A DNA stretch of 64,000 bases, from assembly GCF_004125825.1 (NCBI RefSeq), contig NZ_QQWI01000003.1, positions 62,001 to 126,000 on the forward strand, read 5' to 3'. Source of the stretch: Fusibacter sp. A1. Its GTDB lineage: Bacteria > Bacillota > Clostridia > Peptostreptococcales > Acidaminobacteraceae. Under the pieces are notes generated by a model, which was not told the DNA's origin, did not search any database, and saw only the letters and a program-made list of their open reading frames with translations. The position numbers and the translations under genes were made by a program. Of this stretch, positions 6,936-15,384 are shown one piece after another (within the stretch, counting starts at the first letter, position 1; each line of letters begins with the position of its first letter).

Positions 6936-8282
6936 CTATTTGTAAACATCCTCGATCACTTTGATAAGCGTGTCGCAGTGCTGTCTGATCACTTCAAGAT
7001 TAGATCCTTCGAGCATGACCCTGACAAGCGGTTCTGTACCAGACGCTCTGATCAGCAGTCTGCCATCGTTGCCTAAGGCCTTTTCCACCGCGTCGATCTC
7101 CGTTTTTATTTCAGGACGGTCCAGGATCTTATGTTTTTCGTCATTTGGCACATGCGTGTTTTTCATTATCTGAGGATACACTGTCATGATGCTGGCAAGC
7201 TCAGACATTTTCTTGCCGCTTTCCTTAAGTACCGTCGCAAGATGCAGCGCCGACAAGAGGCCGTCACCAGTGGTGTTGTATTCAAGCATGATCACATGCC
7301 CGGACTGTTCGCCGCCGATAGAGTATCCGCCTTCTTTCATCGCTTCAAGCACGTATCTGTCGCCCACTTGTGTTTTAACCGATTTCAGATTCACCGATTC
7401 AAGCGCCTTGTCAAAGCCCATATTGCTCATGACTGTCGACACTACGGTATCATGCTTGAGCTTACCCTGACCAGCAAGCGCCTTTGCGATGATGACCATG
7501 ATCTTGTCGCCGTCTACCTCTTCGCCGTTCTCATCGACTGCAAGCATACGGTCGGCATCGCCGTCAAAGGCAAGACCAAGATCCGCTCCGACTTCTTTTG
7601 TCAGCCTAGCCACTTTATCAAGATGCGTCGAACCGCAGTCCTTGTTGATGTTAAGCCCGTCCGGATGGTTGTTGATCACGACGACTTCAGCGCCAAGTTC
7701 CCTTAAGGTGCTCGGTGCCACTTCAAAGCTCGCCCCGTTAGCGCAGTCCATCGCTATCTTAAGACCTGTCAGGTCTCCTGTGACGGTTTCTTTCACTTTT
7801 GTCGCATAGACATGATTGGCCTCAAAATGGTGGATACGTCTACCGACCTTGGTGCCGCCGATTTCTTGCTCGTACTCGATGGCTCCGCTGATAAGACCTT
7901 CGATCTCATCTTCTTGCTCGTCAGTAAGTTTGAATCCGTTACCGCTGAAAAACTTGATTCCATTGAACTCCACAGGATTGTGGCTCGCAGAAATCATCAC
8001 ACCGGCATCCGCATTGTAGTGCTTGATCAGATGCGGTATAGCAGGCGTCGGTGTAACCCCGACAAGATATGCGTCGCAACCGGCCGACATGATCCCCGCC
8101 ATCAGGGACGCTTCAAGCATATAACCCGATACGCGCGTGTCTTTACCGATAACGATACGAGCGCCCTTCTTGCCTTTTGACAACACATACGCGCCGTATT
8201 TTCCTAATTTAAAAGCTAGCTCCGAAGTCAGTTCCACGTTAGCAACGCCCCTAACCCCGTCAGTACCAAATAATCTACTCAT
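6936..8282 (-). CDS. glmM: Phosphoglucosamine mutase
   Basis: 448 residues, full length for the family. It converts glucosamine-6-phosphate to glucosamine-1-phosphate. The phosphoserine loop is GVMISASHNP (about residues 95-104), the Mg site DGDADRML (about 240), the sugar loop GGEQSGHVI (about 325) and the phosphate-binding loop RASGTEPLVRVM near the C-terminus. In most Firmicutes glmM directly follows cdaA and cdaR; here about 8.8 kb of fermentation genes separate it from cdaR. It therefore needs its own promoter, for which two TATAAT boxes (8349-8344, 8326-8321) are candidates. Confidence 0.97.
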   Translation of the reverse strand: MSRLFGTDGVRGVANVELTSELAFKLGKYGAYVLSKGKKGARIVIGKDTRVSGYMLEASLMAGIMSAGCDAYLVGVTPTPAIPHLIKHYNADAGVMISASHNPVEFNGIKFFSGNGFKLTDEQEDEIEGLISGAIEYEQEIGGTKVGRRIHHFEANHVYATKVKETVTGDLTGLKIAMDCANGASFEVAPSTLRELGAEVVVINNHPDGLNINKDCGSTHLDKVARLTKEVGADLGLAFDGDADRMLAVDENGEEVDGDKIMVIIAKALAGQGKLKHDTVVSTVMSNMGFDKALESVNLKSVKTQVGDRYVLEAMKEGGYSIGGEQSGHVIMLEYNTTGDGLLSALHLATVLKESGKKMSELASIMTVYPQIMKNTHVPNDEKHKILDRPEIKTEIDAVEKALGNDGRLLIRASGTEPLVRVMLEGSNLEVIRQHCDTLIKVIEDVYK

Positions 8283-8661
8283 TGATAACTCCCTATTCTA
8301 ATCGATTGATATTATACTTCCAGTTGTAACATTCATCCTTCTAATTATAACGTTTATCCCACCATTTTAAAAGCGCAGAAAATTTGGTCGTTTGGTAACC
8401 GTCAGAAGTAGCTATTCTTTATGTCCTTGTACGGGTAGGCTTTATGTCTACCCACCCTTAAAACAGTTTTTAGCATTTATTCAATTCGTGTCTCAGTGCC
8501 CTCAGAAAGCGCAGCGTCTCACCATAGTGGACATTTGAAATACTGACAAGCGTCTGATGCTATCTTAGATATGCGACTAAAGCCTTGCAACAAAAAATTC
8601 TCCGTGTGGTTTTCAAATTAAAAGCTCTTCCCCCTCACCAAACACCCCATCCCCGCCAATC
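8283..8661 (-). other. Non-coding region upstream of glmM
   Basis: No gene seen. It holds two TATAAT-like -10 boxes on the minus strand (8349-8344 and 8326-8321) with poor -35 partners, and a GGGTAG/CTACCC hairpin (8433-8453) without a T-run. No riboswitch that I recognise. Confidence 0.5.
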
Positions 8662-8688
8662 AAAAAGAACAGCCGAAATCGGCTGTTC
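8662..8688 (-). terminator. Terminator of the buk-ptb-vor operon
   Basis: GAACAGCCGA (8667-8676) and its complement (8679-8688) form a 10-bp stem with a 2-base loop; five T residues follow on the minus strand. It closes the operon after vorA. Confidence 0.9.
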
Positions 8689-8706
8689 CTTTATTTGCTG
8701 CGAATT

Positions 8707-9249
8707 TTATGAAACGAGCGCAGCTCCTCGTGTGAGGGCTTCTTCATTCATTGGTAGCAAGTGAGCTTTAGAAGGACCGAACACTTTTTTAAGTGCTTCG
8801 ATGATCGTTTCTTGCTTTACCGCACCAGTTAGTTTGATGTAGGCGCCAAGCATTACCATGTTGGCAACTTTTGCGTTACCTAGTTCAAGCGCAACTTCGT
8901 TTGCTGGAATGTAGTAAGCTGTAACATCGTCACGTGATGTCTTTTGTTCGATGAGCGAACTGTTGATCAGTAGCGATCCTCCAGTTTGAACATCGGTTTC
9001 GAACTTTGTAAGTGAAGGCAAGTTCATCACGATAGCGCATGTCGCGTTGTTCGTGATTACTGGAGAGCCGATAAGGCTTTCGCTTACGATTACGTTACAG
9101 TTGGCAGTACCGCCACGCATCTCAGGGCCGTATGAAGGCAACCAAGACACTTGCTTTCCTTCGATCATGCCAGCGTATGTCAAAAGCTGACCCATCGACA
9201 TGATACCTTGTCCACCGAATCCGGACATGATTACTTTTTCATTTAGCAT
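8707..9249 (-). CDS. vorA: 2-oxoacid:ferredoxin oxidoreductase, gamma subunit
   Basis: 180 residues. The protein begins with MSGFGGQGIMSMGQLL after a short lead, the typical pyruvate/ketoisovalerate oxidoreductase gamma domain, and carries SWLPSYGPEMRGGTANCNV. It is the small catalytic-complex subunit of a four-part enzyme that oxidises 2-oxoacids to acyl-CoA with CoA and ferredoxin. One base separates it from the beta subunit gene. Neighbouring ptb and buk genes point to branched-chain 2-oxoacids as substrates; 2-oxoglutarate cannot be excluded by sequence reading alone. Confidence 0.9.
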   Translation of the reverse strand: MLNEKVIMSGFGGQGIMSMGQLLTYAGMIEGKQVSWLPSYGPEMRGGTANCNVIVSESLIGSPVITNNATCAIVMNLPSLTKFETDVQTGGSLLINSSLIEQKTSRDDVTAYYIPANEVALELGNAKVANMVMLGAYIKLTGAVKQETIIEALKKVFGPSKAHLLPMNEEALTRGAALVS

Positions 9250-9250
9250 A

Positions 9251-9997
9251 TTACTTTTCCTCCCCTGGTGTTCTGAAGTTGCCTAGTGGATAGTAAGGAA
9301 TCATGTTCTCTTCTAACCATTTTAGCGAGTCAACAGGGTTAATACCCCAGTTTGTCGGGCAAGTAGAAAGTACTTCTACCATTGAGAAGCCTTTGCCATC
9401 AAGCTGATATTGGAAAGCATTTTTGATCGCTTTTTTCGCTTTTCTGATCGCTGCAGGACTGTGAACCGATACACGCTCGATGTAAGCCGCGCCTGGAACT
9501 GTCGCAAGCATTTCAGACATTCTAAGAGGCATTCCCATGCCTTCAACCGTACGACCAGCTTGAGCAGTTGTCGCCTTTTGACCGATTAGAGTCGTTGGAG
9601 CCATTTGACCGCCTGTCATACCGTAGATCGCATTGTTTACAAAGATCGTAGTGATGTTCTCTGATCTGTGCGCAACGTGTACGATTTCAGCAGTACCGAT
9701 TGAAGCCAAGTCGCCATCACCTTGGTACGTGAATACGACATTGTTTGGTTTTACTCTTTTGATACCTGTTGCAACTGCAGGAGCTCTACCGTGAGCGGCT
9801 TCGTGCATGTCGCAGTTGAAGTAATCGTAAGCAAGAACCGAGCAACCAACTGGAGCTACACCGATTGTATCGCCAAGGACATCAAGTTCTACAAGTACTT
9901 CTGCAACTAATTTATGGATAACACCGTGTGTACAGCCAGGGCAGTAATGCGTTTGAACATTTACTAAACCTTCTGATCTTTCATATACCATAGCCAT
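9251..9997 (-). CDS. vorC: 2-oxoacid:ferredoxin oxidoreductase, beta subunit (TPP-binding)
   Basis: 248 residues. It has an N-terminal CPGCTHG and the thiamine-diphosphate motif GDGDLASIGTAE (about residues 93-104) ending in NNAIYGMTGGQ. It binds TPP and carries out decarboxylation with the alpha subunit. The start codon overlaps the stop of vorB (TAATG), indicating translational coupling. GGAGG lies 9 bases before the ATG. Confidence 0.92.
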   Translation of the reverse strand: MAMVYERSEGLVNVQTHYCPGCTHGVIHKLVAEVLVELDVLGDTIGVAPVGCSVLAYDYFNCDMHEAAHGRAPAVATGIKRVKPNNVVFTYQGDGDLASIGTAEIVHVAHRSENITTIFVNNAIYGMTGGQMAPTTLIGQKATTAQAGRTVEGMGMPLRMSEMLATVPGAAYIERVSVHSPAAIRKAKKAIKNAFQYQLDGKGFSMVEVLSTCPTNWGINPVDSLKWLEENMIPYYPLGNFRTPGEEK

Positions 9998-11058
9998 TAT
10001 TTTGCACCTCCAACCATACTTCTAAGTTTTTCTTCAATCGCTTCTGGAGTTGGAATCATACCACCCGAACGACCGTAGAAGTCTACTGGTAAACGGCCTT
10101 CGTTTACGATTCTGATATCATCGATCATTTGACCCATACTCATTTCAACACAAAGAATTGATTTTGCTGTCTCAGGATACTCAGCAAATGCTTTCTGTGG
10201 GAAAGGCCATAATGTGATCGGACGAATAAGACCGACTTCGATGCCTTCTTCTTTAAGTGCAACAATCGCATTTTTAACGATTCTTGATGTCGTACCGTAT
10301 GCTACACAAACAACTTCCGCTTTTTCCATGTTGAACGTTTCAAAGCGTTGCTCGTTTTCTTTCATTGTCGCGTATTTAGCAGTAAGACGAATATTGTGGT
10401 CTTCAAGCTGCTCTGGCTTCAAGAAAAGTGAGTTGATGATATTCGGTTTTCTTTCGCCTTTTGTTCCTGTAGTCGCCCAAGGTTGCGCAGGCAAGTCCAT
10501 TTTAGGTGCTGGTCTGAACTCGATCGGTTCCATCATCTGACCGATCATACCGTCACCAACTACCATTACAGGGTTTCTGTAGTAATCCGCTTTATCGAAT
10601 GACTCTTGAACAAGGTCAACCATTTCTTGCAGGTTACCTGGAGCATAAACAAGCAGTTTGTAGTCGCCGTTACCGCCGCCACGAGTAGACTGGTTGTAGT
10701 CCGATTGTGCCGGTTGGATACCGCCAAGACCAGGACCGCCACGAACGATGTTGACGATGACACATGGAAGCTCAGCGCCTGCGATATACGAGATACCTTC
10801 TTGCTTAAGCGCGATTCCAGGTGATGAAGATGAAGTCATCGTACGGACACCACATCCTGCAGCACCGTAAACCATGTTGATTGCAGCGACTTCTGATTCG
10901 GCTTGAACGAATACTCCGCCGTTTTTAGGCATTTCTCTTGACATATATTCAGGAATTTCATTTTGCGGTGTTATCGGGTAACCGAAGAACGCTTTACAGC
11001 CTGCTCTAATCGCAGCTTCACTAATTGCTTCGTTACCTTTCATCAATACTTTAGACAT
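9997..11058 (-). CDS. vorB: 2-oxoacid:ferredoxin oxidoreductase, alpha subunit (VorB type)
   Basis: 353 residues. The sequence MKGNEAISEAAIRAGCKAFFGYPITPQNE... is typical of the 3-methyl-2-oxobutanoate dehydrogenase VorB group, with GYPITP, SSSSPG and RGGPGLGG segments of the pyrimidine-binding domain (1-180). The C-terminal part is the transketolase C-like domain (VVCVAYGTTSRIVKNA). It works with the ferredoxin, beta and gamma subunits encoded on both sides. Confidence 0.92.
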   Translation of the reverse strand: MSKVLMKGNEAISEAAIRAGCKAFFGYPITPQNEIPEYMSREMPKNGGVFVQAESEVAAINMVYGAAGCGVRTMTSSSSPGIALKQEGISYIAGAELPCVIVNIVRGGPGLGGIQPAQSDYNQSTRGGGNGDYKLLVYAPGNLQEMVDLVQESFDKADYYRNPVMVVGDGMIGQMMEPIEFRPAPKMDLPAQPWATTGTKGERKPNIINSLFLKPEQLEDHNIRLTAKYATMKENEQRFETFNMEKAEVVCVAYGTTSRIVKNAIVALKEEGIEVGLIRPITLWPFPQKAFAEYPETAKSILCVEMSMGQMIDDIRIVNEGRLPVDFYGRSGGMIPTPEAIEEKLRSMVGGAK

Positions 11059-11073
11059 ATTAGGCCTCCCCCA

Positions 11074-11289
11074 CTAAAATCTTTCAACTGTGATAACAGA
11101 ATCTGGACACATGATCGCACAGTTACCACAACCGATGCATTTATCCATCTCTACAACTGTAGCTGGATGATATCCTTTTGCATTAATATTTTTAGTATCC
11201 ATTGTGATGATTTTTACCGGGCACGCCGTTGTGCACAGTTCACATCCTTTACAGATGTTTTGATCGAATGTTACTTTGCCTTTTGCCAC
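11074..11289 (-). CDS. 2-oxoacid oxidoreductase ferredoxin (delta) subunit
   Basis: 71 residues with two 4Fe-4S motifs, CKGCELCTTACPVK and CIGCGNCAIMCPDS. It passes electrons from the catalytic subunits to soluble ferredoxin. It lies 15 bases before vorB, with AGGAGG just upstream of its ATG. Confidence 0.93.
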   Translation of the reverse strand: MAKGKVTFDQNICKGCELCTTACPVKIITMDTKNINAKGYHPATVVEMDKCIGCGNCAIMCPDSVITVERF

Positions 11290-11337
11290 GCTAATTACCT
11301 CCTAAACGTTATTGGTCACGTTTTCATTTATCAAAAG

Positions 11338-12015
11338 CTACATCCATGCGTCACGCATGTACATGTTTATGCTGAGCAGTTCCCCTTCTACTTGACTAGG
11401 GAGCACTTCAGCAACACTAGGAATCGCAGATGTATATACAATTGGAATCTCTAGTTTTTTTGCAGCTTGTTGAATCACTTGTTGTCCATGCATCACATGG
11501 TCGACTGTCGTTTCACGGAGCATGTGTGTGTTGTTGATGATGCCTGTCACTTTCACTCCGACTGTCGACTCTATCGCTTTGATATGCATGATGATCCCAT
11601 CCACGCTTTGCGTTTCAGGCCTGCTGCAGTTGACCACTGCGAACATATCGTAGTCGCCTTCCACAAGGTATTTTTTGTATCTAGCCATCACTCTCGCTCC
11701 GGCAGCATCACCACCGACATCGAGAACCACATTGTAATCCTTGTTCTGTAGCGGACCGAGAATGCCTGGGTCCATGGAAGGCAGATCGAAATTGACGCCA
11801 TTTCCCATGATACTCGATATGACAGTCACCCCTGCCTCTTCCATGATTTCATGCCGTTCTCTGGATCTGAAGTAGGGATTGACCACATCAAGATCTGCGA
11901 TCGCTACCTTCTTATCGCTTTGTTTAGCTAGTTTAATCGCGTAATTTACAGAAAACTCTGTTTTACCGCTACCGTAATGTCCAATTATCACTCTGATTCT
12001 TGCATCGTTAATCAT
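11338..12015 (-). CDS. P-loop ATPase of the vor operon
   Basis: 225 residues. Near the N-terminus it has IIGHYGSGKTEFSVN, a Walker A of the MinD/ParA/CobQ-like class. DVVNPYFRSRE follows as a switch-like segment and LDVGGDAAGAR as Walker B. No membrane or metal-binding motif is seen. Its position between buk and the ferredoxin subunit suggests a role in assembling or maturing the oxidoreductase, or in cofactor handling. That is inference only; I know no defined function. Confidence 0.7.
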   Translation of the reverse strand: MINDARIRVIIGHYGSGKTEFSVNYAIKLAKQSDKKVAIADLDVVNPYFRSRERHEIMEEAGVTVISSIMGNGVNFDLPSMDPGILGPLQNKDYNVVLDVGGDAAGARVMARYKKYLVEGDYDMFAVVNCSRPETQSVDGIIMHIKAIESTVGVKVTGIINNTHMLRETTVDHVMHGQQVIQQAAKKLEIPIVYTSAIPSVAEVLPSQVEGELLSINMYMRDAWM

Positions 12016-12116
12016 TTTAAGCCCTGCTTTCTATTCTACGTCAAGGTGTATCATTACGTTGTTATCGTAGAAAACACTACCAACAATTTGCCGATACATT
12101 CATACTCGCTAATGAA

Positions 12117-13193
12117 CTAGCAGTAAACCTTAGCCTCTTCTTCACCCTTAAGCACGCGAAGTCCCCCAAGAGCAAGTGCTGACATCTCATCCTCACCTGG
12201 GTAGATGATCACTTTGCCTAAGAATTCGATATGTTCCTTGATCCAACCTGTAAGCACTTGACCATATGCTAGTCCGCCAGTCAGGATAATCGCATCGATG
12301 TCGCCTTTTAAGACTGCTGCGCACATGCCGATTTCCTTAGCTACCTGATACGCCATCGCCTCAAAGACAACTTTTGCGTTCTCGTCGCCGGCTTCGATCA
12401 TTTTGATCACGTCTCTACCGTCATTTGTATTCAGGTAAGCGACAAGACCGCCTTGACCTTTGATCAGCTTTTTGATTTCGCCATGCGTGTATTTTCCTGA
12501 GAAGCAAAGTTTAGCAAGATCGCCAACCGGTAATCCACCGGAACGCTCAGGTGAAAACGGACCGTCACCATCAAGTGCGTTGTTGACATCTACCACTTTA
12601 CCTTTTCTATGGGCACCCACTGAAACACCGCCACCCAAATGAGCTACAATAAAGTTGCACTCAGTATAGGCTTTGCCCATCTCGTCAGCCGCACGTCTTG
12701 CAACAGCCTTTTGGTTAAGTGCGTGGAAGATAGACTTTCTTTCAATTTCAGGCATTCCAGAAATTCTTGCGACATCTTGCATCTCGTCTACTACAACAGG
12801 GTCGACGATGAATGCAGGGATATTTAGGTTTGATGCGATCTCATTGGCAATGATGCCGCCTAGGTTTGATGCATGTTCACCTAGAACGCCAACTTTTAAG
12901 TCCTCGATCATTTCAGGAGTTACTCTATAGGTACCGCCGGCGATTGGCTTTAATAGACCGCCTCTACCGACTACAGCGTTTAATTTTGTCAAATTGATTC
13001 CCGCTTCGTTTAACGCGTCGAGAATCACTTGCTCTCTAAAATCATATTGGTCGAAAATCTTGTCGAATGCGTTGATTTCTTCTGTCTGATGTCTCAAAGT
13101 CGTTTCGAACACTTCTTTATCGTTGTCGTAAATCGCGATTTTTGTAGATGTCGAACCTGGATTTATCGCTAATATTCTAAAAGTTTCCATCAT
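12117..13193 (-). CDS. buk: Butyrate kinase (second copy)
   Basis: 358 residues, ASKHA acetokinase family: [16 protein letters not shown] at the N-terminus, [18 protein letters not shown] and [10 protein letters not shown]. It converts acyl phosphate (butyryl, isobutyryl or isovaleryl) plus ADP to the acid plus ATP. It starts 11 bases after ptb. It clearly differs from the other kinase gene at 14104-15189, so the two may prefer different acyl chains. Confidence 0.93.
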   Translation of the reverse strand: MMETFRILAINPGSTSTKIAIYDNDKEVFETTLRHQTEEINAFDKIFDQYDFREQVILDALNEAGINLTKLNAVVGRGGLLKPIAGGTYRVTPEMIEDLKVGVLGEHASNLGGIIANEIASNLNIPAFIVDPVVVDEMQDVARISGMPEIERKSIFHALNQKAVARRAADEMGKAYTECNFIVAHLGGGVSVGAHRKGKVVDVNNALDGDGPFSPERSGGLPVGDLAKLCFSGKYTHGEIKKLIKGQGGLVAYLNTNDGRDVIKMIEAGDENAKVVFEAMAYQVAKEIGMCAAVLKGDIDAIILTGGLAYGQVLTGWIKEHIEFLGKVIIYPGEDEMSALALGGLRVLKGEEEAKVYC

Positions 13194-13204
13194 CTAGTAC
13201 CCCT

Positions 13205-14107
13205 TTACTTAGCTGCCATCAATACGCCAAGAGCGATTGAATTTAATTTTGCATCGTCTGAATCCGCACGTGAAGTTAAAATTACAGGTGCTTTCGCTCC
13301 AACAATCACACCCGCACTTCTGGCATCTGTCAAGAAGCCAAGCGTCTTGTAAAGGATGTTTCCACCTTCAATGTTAGGAGCAAGTAGGATATCGCAGTCT
13401 CCTGCCGCCGGGTGGTCGATTTTCTTAAGCTTAGCCGCTTCTTTAGAAACTGCATTGTCAAGAGCGAATGGACCGCCTACCACACAACCTGTCAGTTCGC
13501 CTCGTTCGTTCATCGCAACAAGTTCACCCGCATCGACGGTCGCCGGCATTTTAGGATTCACTTTTTCTTTTGCACAGATCACGCCGACGTTCGGCACCTC
13601 GATGTCAAGGGCGTATGCCACTTGAAGTGAGTTTTCTATGATCTGCTTCTTAGCTTGCAAGTCAGGGGCGATATTCATCGCAGCGTCTGTAACTAAAAGT
13701 AGCTTATGGTATTTAGGCACATCGAAAAGTGCTACGTGAGAAAGAACATTGCCTGTTCTTAAACCGACTTCCTTATTGAGCACCGCTTTTAAAATCACAG
13801 CTGTATCTACAAGACCTTTCATCACCATCTGCGCTTTGCCTGATGATACAAGCTCAACTGCTTTAAGCGATGCATCAGCCATATCTGCGATATCGATGAT
13901 CTCATACTCGCTAAGATCCACTCCGACTTCGCTGGCGCGTGCTTCGATTTCTGTCTTGTCACCTACAAGAATCGCTTTTACGATCCCTTGCGCTCTCGCA
14001 CCGTCAACAGCCTTAAGAACATCACTGTCCTGAGCCACTGCTACTGCCACTGTTTTAGGTCCACGTTCTCTTGCGACTTTTAGCAAATCATCAAATGATG
14101 TAATCAT
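13205..14107 (-). CDS. ptb: Phosphate butyryltransferase
   Basis: 300 residues, full length. It exchanges CoA for phosphate on butyryl or branched-chain acyl-CoA. Family features include VAVAVAQDSDVLKAV, KGLVDTAVILKAVLN, FDVPKYHKLLLVTDAAMNIAP and a C-terminal APNIEGGN...GVIVGAKAPVILTSRAD. The ATG overlaps the stop of the upstream kinase gene (ATGA). Lying between two kinase genes, it can feed both. Confidence 0.95.
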   Translation of the reverse strand: MITSFDDLLKVARERGPKTVAVAVAQDSDVLKAVDGARAQGIVKAILVGDKTEIEARASEVGVDLSEYEIIDIADMADASLKAVELVSSGKAQMVMKGLVDTAVILKAVLNKEVGLRTGNVLSHVALFDVPKYHKLLLVTDAAMNIAPDLQAKKQIIENSLQVAYALDIEVPNVGVICAKEKVNPKMPATVDAGELVAMNERGELTGCVVGGPFALDNAVSKEAAKLKKIDHPAAGDCDILLAPNIEGGNILYKTLGFLTDARSAGVIVGAKAPVILTSRADSDDAKLNSIALGVLMAAK

Positions 14108-15189
14108 GCTTTAACCTCATTTTCATATATCTTAACAGGATCTTCACCTGTTACCGTTCTTAAGTAACCTTCATTTAACGCTGTCATTTCATCTTCGCCC
14201 GGCTTAACGATCACAGGCGCCATGAAACCGACATGTTCTTTAATATAGTCAGTCAGGTACTTCGAGTAAGCGACTCCACCAGTGAGTACGATCGCATCGA
14301 TATCGCCTTTAAGAACAGTGGCCATCGCCCCGATCTCTTTTGCGATCTGATATCCCATCGCCTCAAAGATAAGCTTCGCATTCTCATCTCCATTTTCAAT
14401 CATCTTAAGGACTTCTCTCGCGTCATTCGTTCCAAGATATGCCACAAGACCGCCTTTACCTCTTAATTTAGGCTTTAGCATGTTCATCGTGTATTCTCCC
14501 GAATAGCACATTCTGACGATGTCGCCAACCGGTAATCCACCTGCGCGCTCTGGCGAGAAAGGACCCATTTCATTGGCATTGTTCGCATCGATCATCTTAC
14601 CCTTTTTGACAGGAACCACAGAAATCCCGCCACCCAAGTGAGCGACAACCATGTTCAACGTTTCAAAAGGTCGCCCTAAATCGCTTGCGACATTGTGTGA
14701 AATCGCACGTACATTAAGTGCGTGTAACAATGATTTTCTCTCTATATCCGGCATACCAGATACTCTGGCTACCGGTTCGAACTCATCCACCGCCACAGGG
14801 TCTACGATATAAGCCTCTACACCTTCAACATCTGCGATAGAACGAGCGATGATTCCGCCTAAGTTTGAAGCGTGCTCGCCTTGAACTCCGATTTCCAAAT
14901 CTTTGATCAGTGCCGGTGTTACTTTGTAAGTACCCGATGGCATAGGCTTCAATAATCCACCCCTACCAACTACGGCTTTTAGTGAAGTAGTCGGATAACC
15001 TTCTTCCGCCATCCACTCTAAAATCATGTCTCTTCGATAAGCATATTGGTCTGTAATTTTATCAAACTTATCGAGTTCCTCAGTTGAATGACTCAAATTC
15101 TTTTCTACCACCAAGTCAAGGTCTTTGAACAACGCCACTTTTGACGATGTCGAACCAGGATTGATGACAAGTACGTATTCTCTTGACAT
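14104..15189 (-). CDS. buk: Butyrate kinase (first copy, promoter-proximal)
   Basis: 361 residues from the ATG at 15189, with GGAGG 7 bases upstream. An in-frame ATG at 15282 is rejected because the sigma-54 promoter lies inside that extension. LVINPGSTSSKVALFKD, FSPERAGGLPVGD and IVLTGGVAYSKYL identify the acetokinase family. First gene after the sigma-54 promoter; overlaps ptb by 4 bases. It yields ATP from acyl phosphates at the end of branched-chain amino-acid fermentation. Confidence 0.93.
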   Translation of the reverse strand: MSREYVLVINPGSTSSKVALFKDLDLVVEKNLSHSTEELDKFDKITDQYAYRRDMILEWMAEEGYPTTSLKAVVGRGGLLKPMPSGTYKVTPALIKDLEIGVQGEHASNLGGIIARSIADVEGVEAYIVDPVAVDEFEPVARVSGMPDIERKSLLHALNVRAISHNVASDLGRPFETLNMVVAHLGGGISVVPVKKGKMIDANNANEMGPFSPERAGGLPVGDIVRMCYSGEYTMNMLKPKLRGKGGLVAYLGTNDAREVLKMIENGDENAKLIFEAMGYQIAKEIGAMATVLKGDIDAIVLTGGVAYSKYLTDYIKEHVGFMAPVIVKPGEDEMTALNEGYLRTVTGEDPVKIYENEVKA

Positions 15190-15225
15190 AGAAACACCTC
15201 CAGTATTCTTAACACCCCTATATAA

Positions 15226-15242
15226 TGCAATTAGCATGCCAA
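15226..15242 (-). promoter_or_regulatory. Sigma-54 (-24/-12) promoter of the buk-ptb-vor operon
   Basis: The minus strand reads TTGGCATGCTAATTGCA: GG at -24 and GC at -12 in the exact spacing of the TGGCAC-N5-TTGCA consensus. It lies about 37 bases before the buk start and directly downstream of a gene for a sigma-54 activator. Confidence 0.88.
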
Positions 15243-15360
15243 AATAATAACAATCAGACAATAGCACTGTTGTGGGGTTCAAGTACCCCCTTATGAAAAC
15301 GTTTTTCAGTTAGAGCACAACATGCGCAACATGATGCATGCAAAATAATGCACATAAAAA

Positions 15361-15384
15361 TAACGTGCAATTACTTGCACGTTA
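15361..15384 (-). promoter_or_regulatory. Palindrome: activator-gene terminator and/or enhancer site
   Basis: TAACGTGCAA and TTGCACGTTA form a perfect 10-bp inverted repeat with a 4-base centre. It overlaps the stop codon of the activator gene; TTATTTTTAT follows on the minus strand, so it can terminate transcription. It is also 120 bases upstream of the -24/-12 promoter, and related TGCAC and AACATG units recur between 15318 and 15358, which fits upstream activator binding. Confidence 0.55.

Noticed and set aside
7131-7706. 191-codon plus-strand ORF opposite glmM
   Set aside because: Shadow of a conserved gene; no start signals.
15190-15282. Longer N-terminus of the first butyrate kinase
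   Set aside because: The extension contains the sigma-54 promoter and lacks a ribosome binding site; ATG 15189 has GGAGG.
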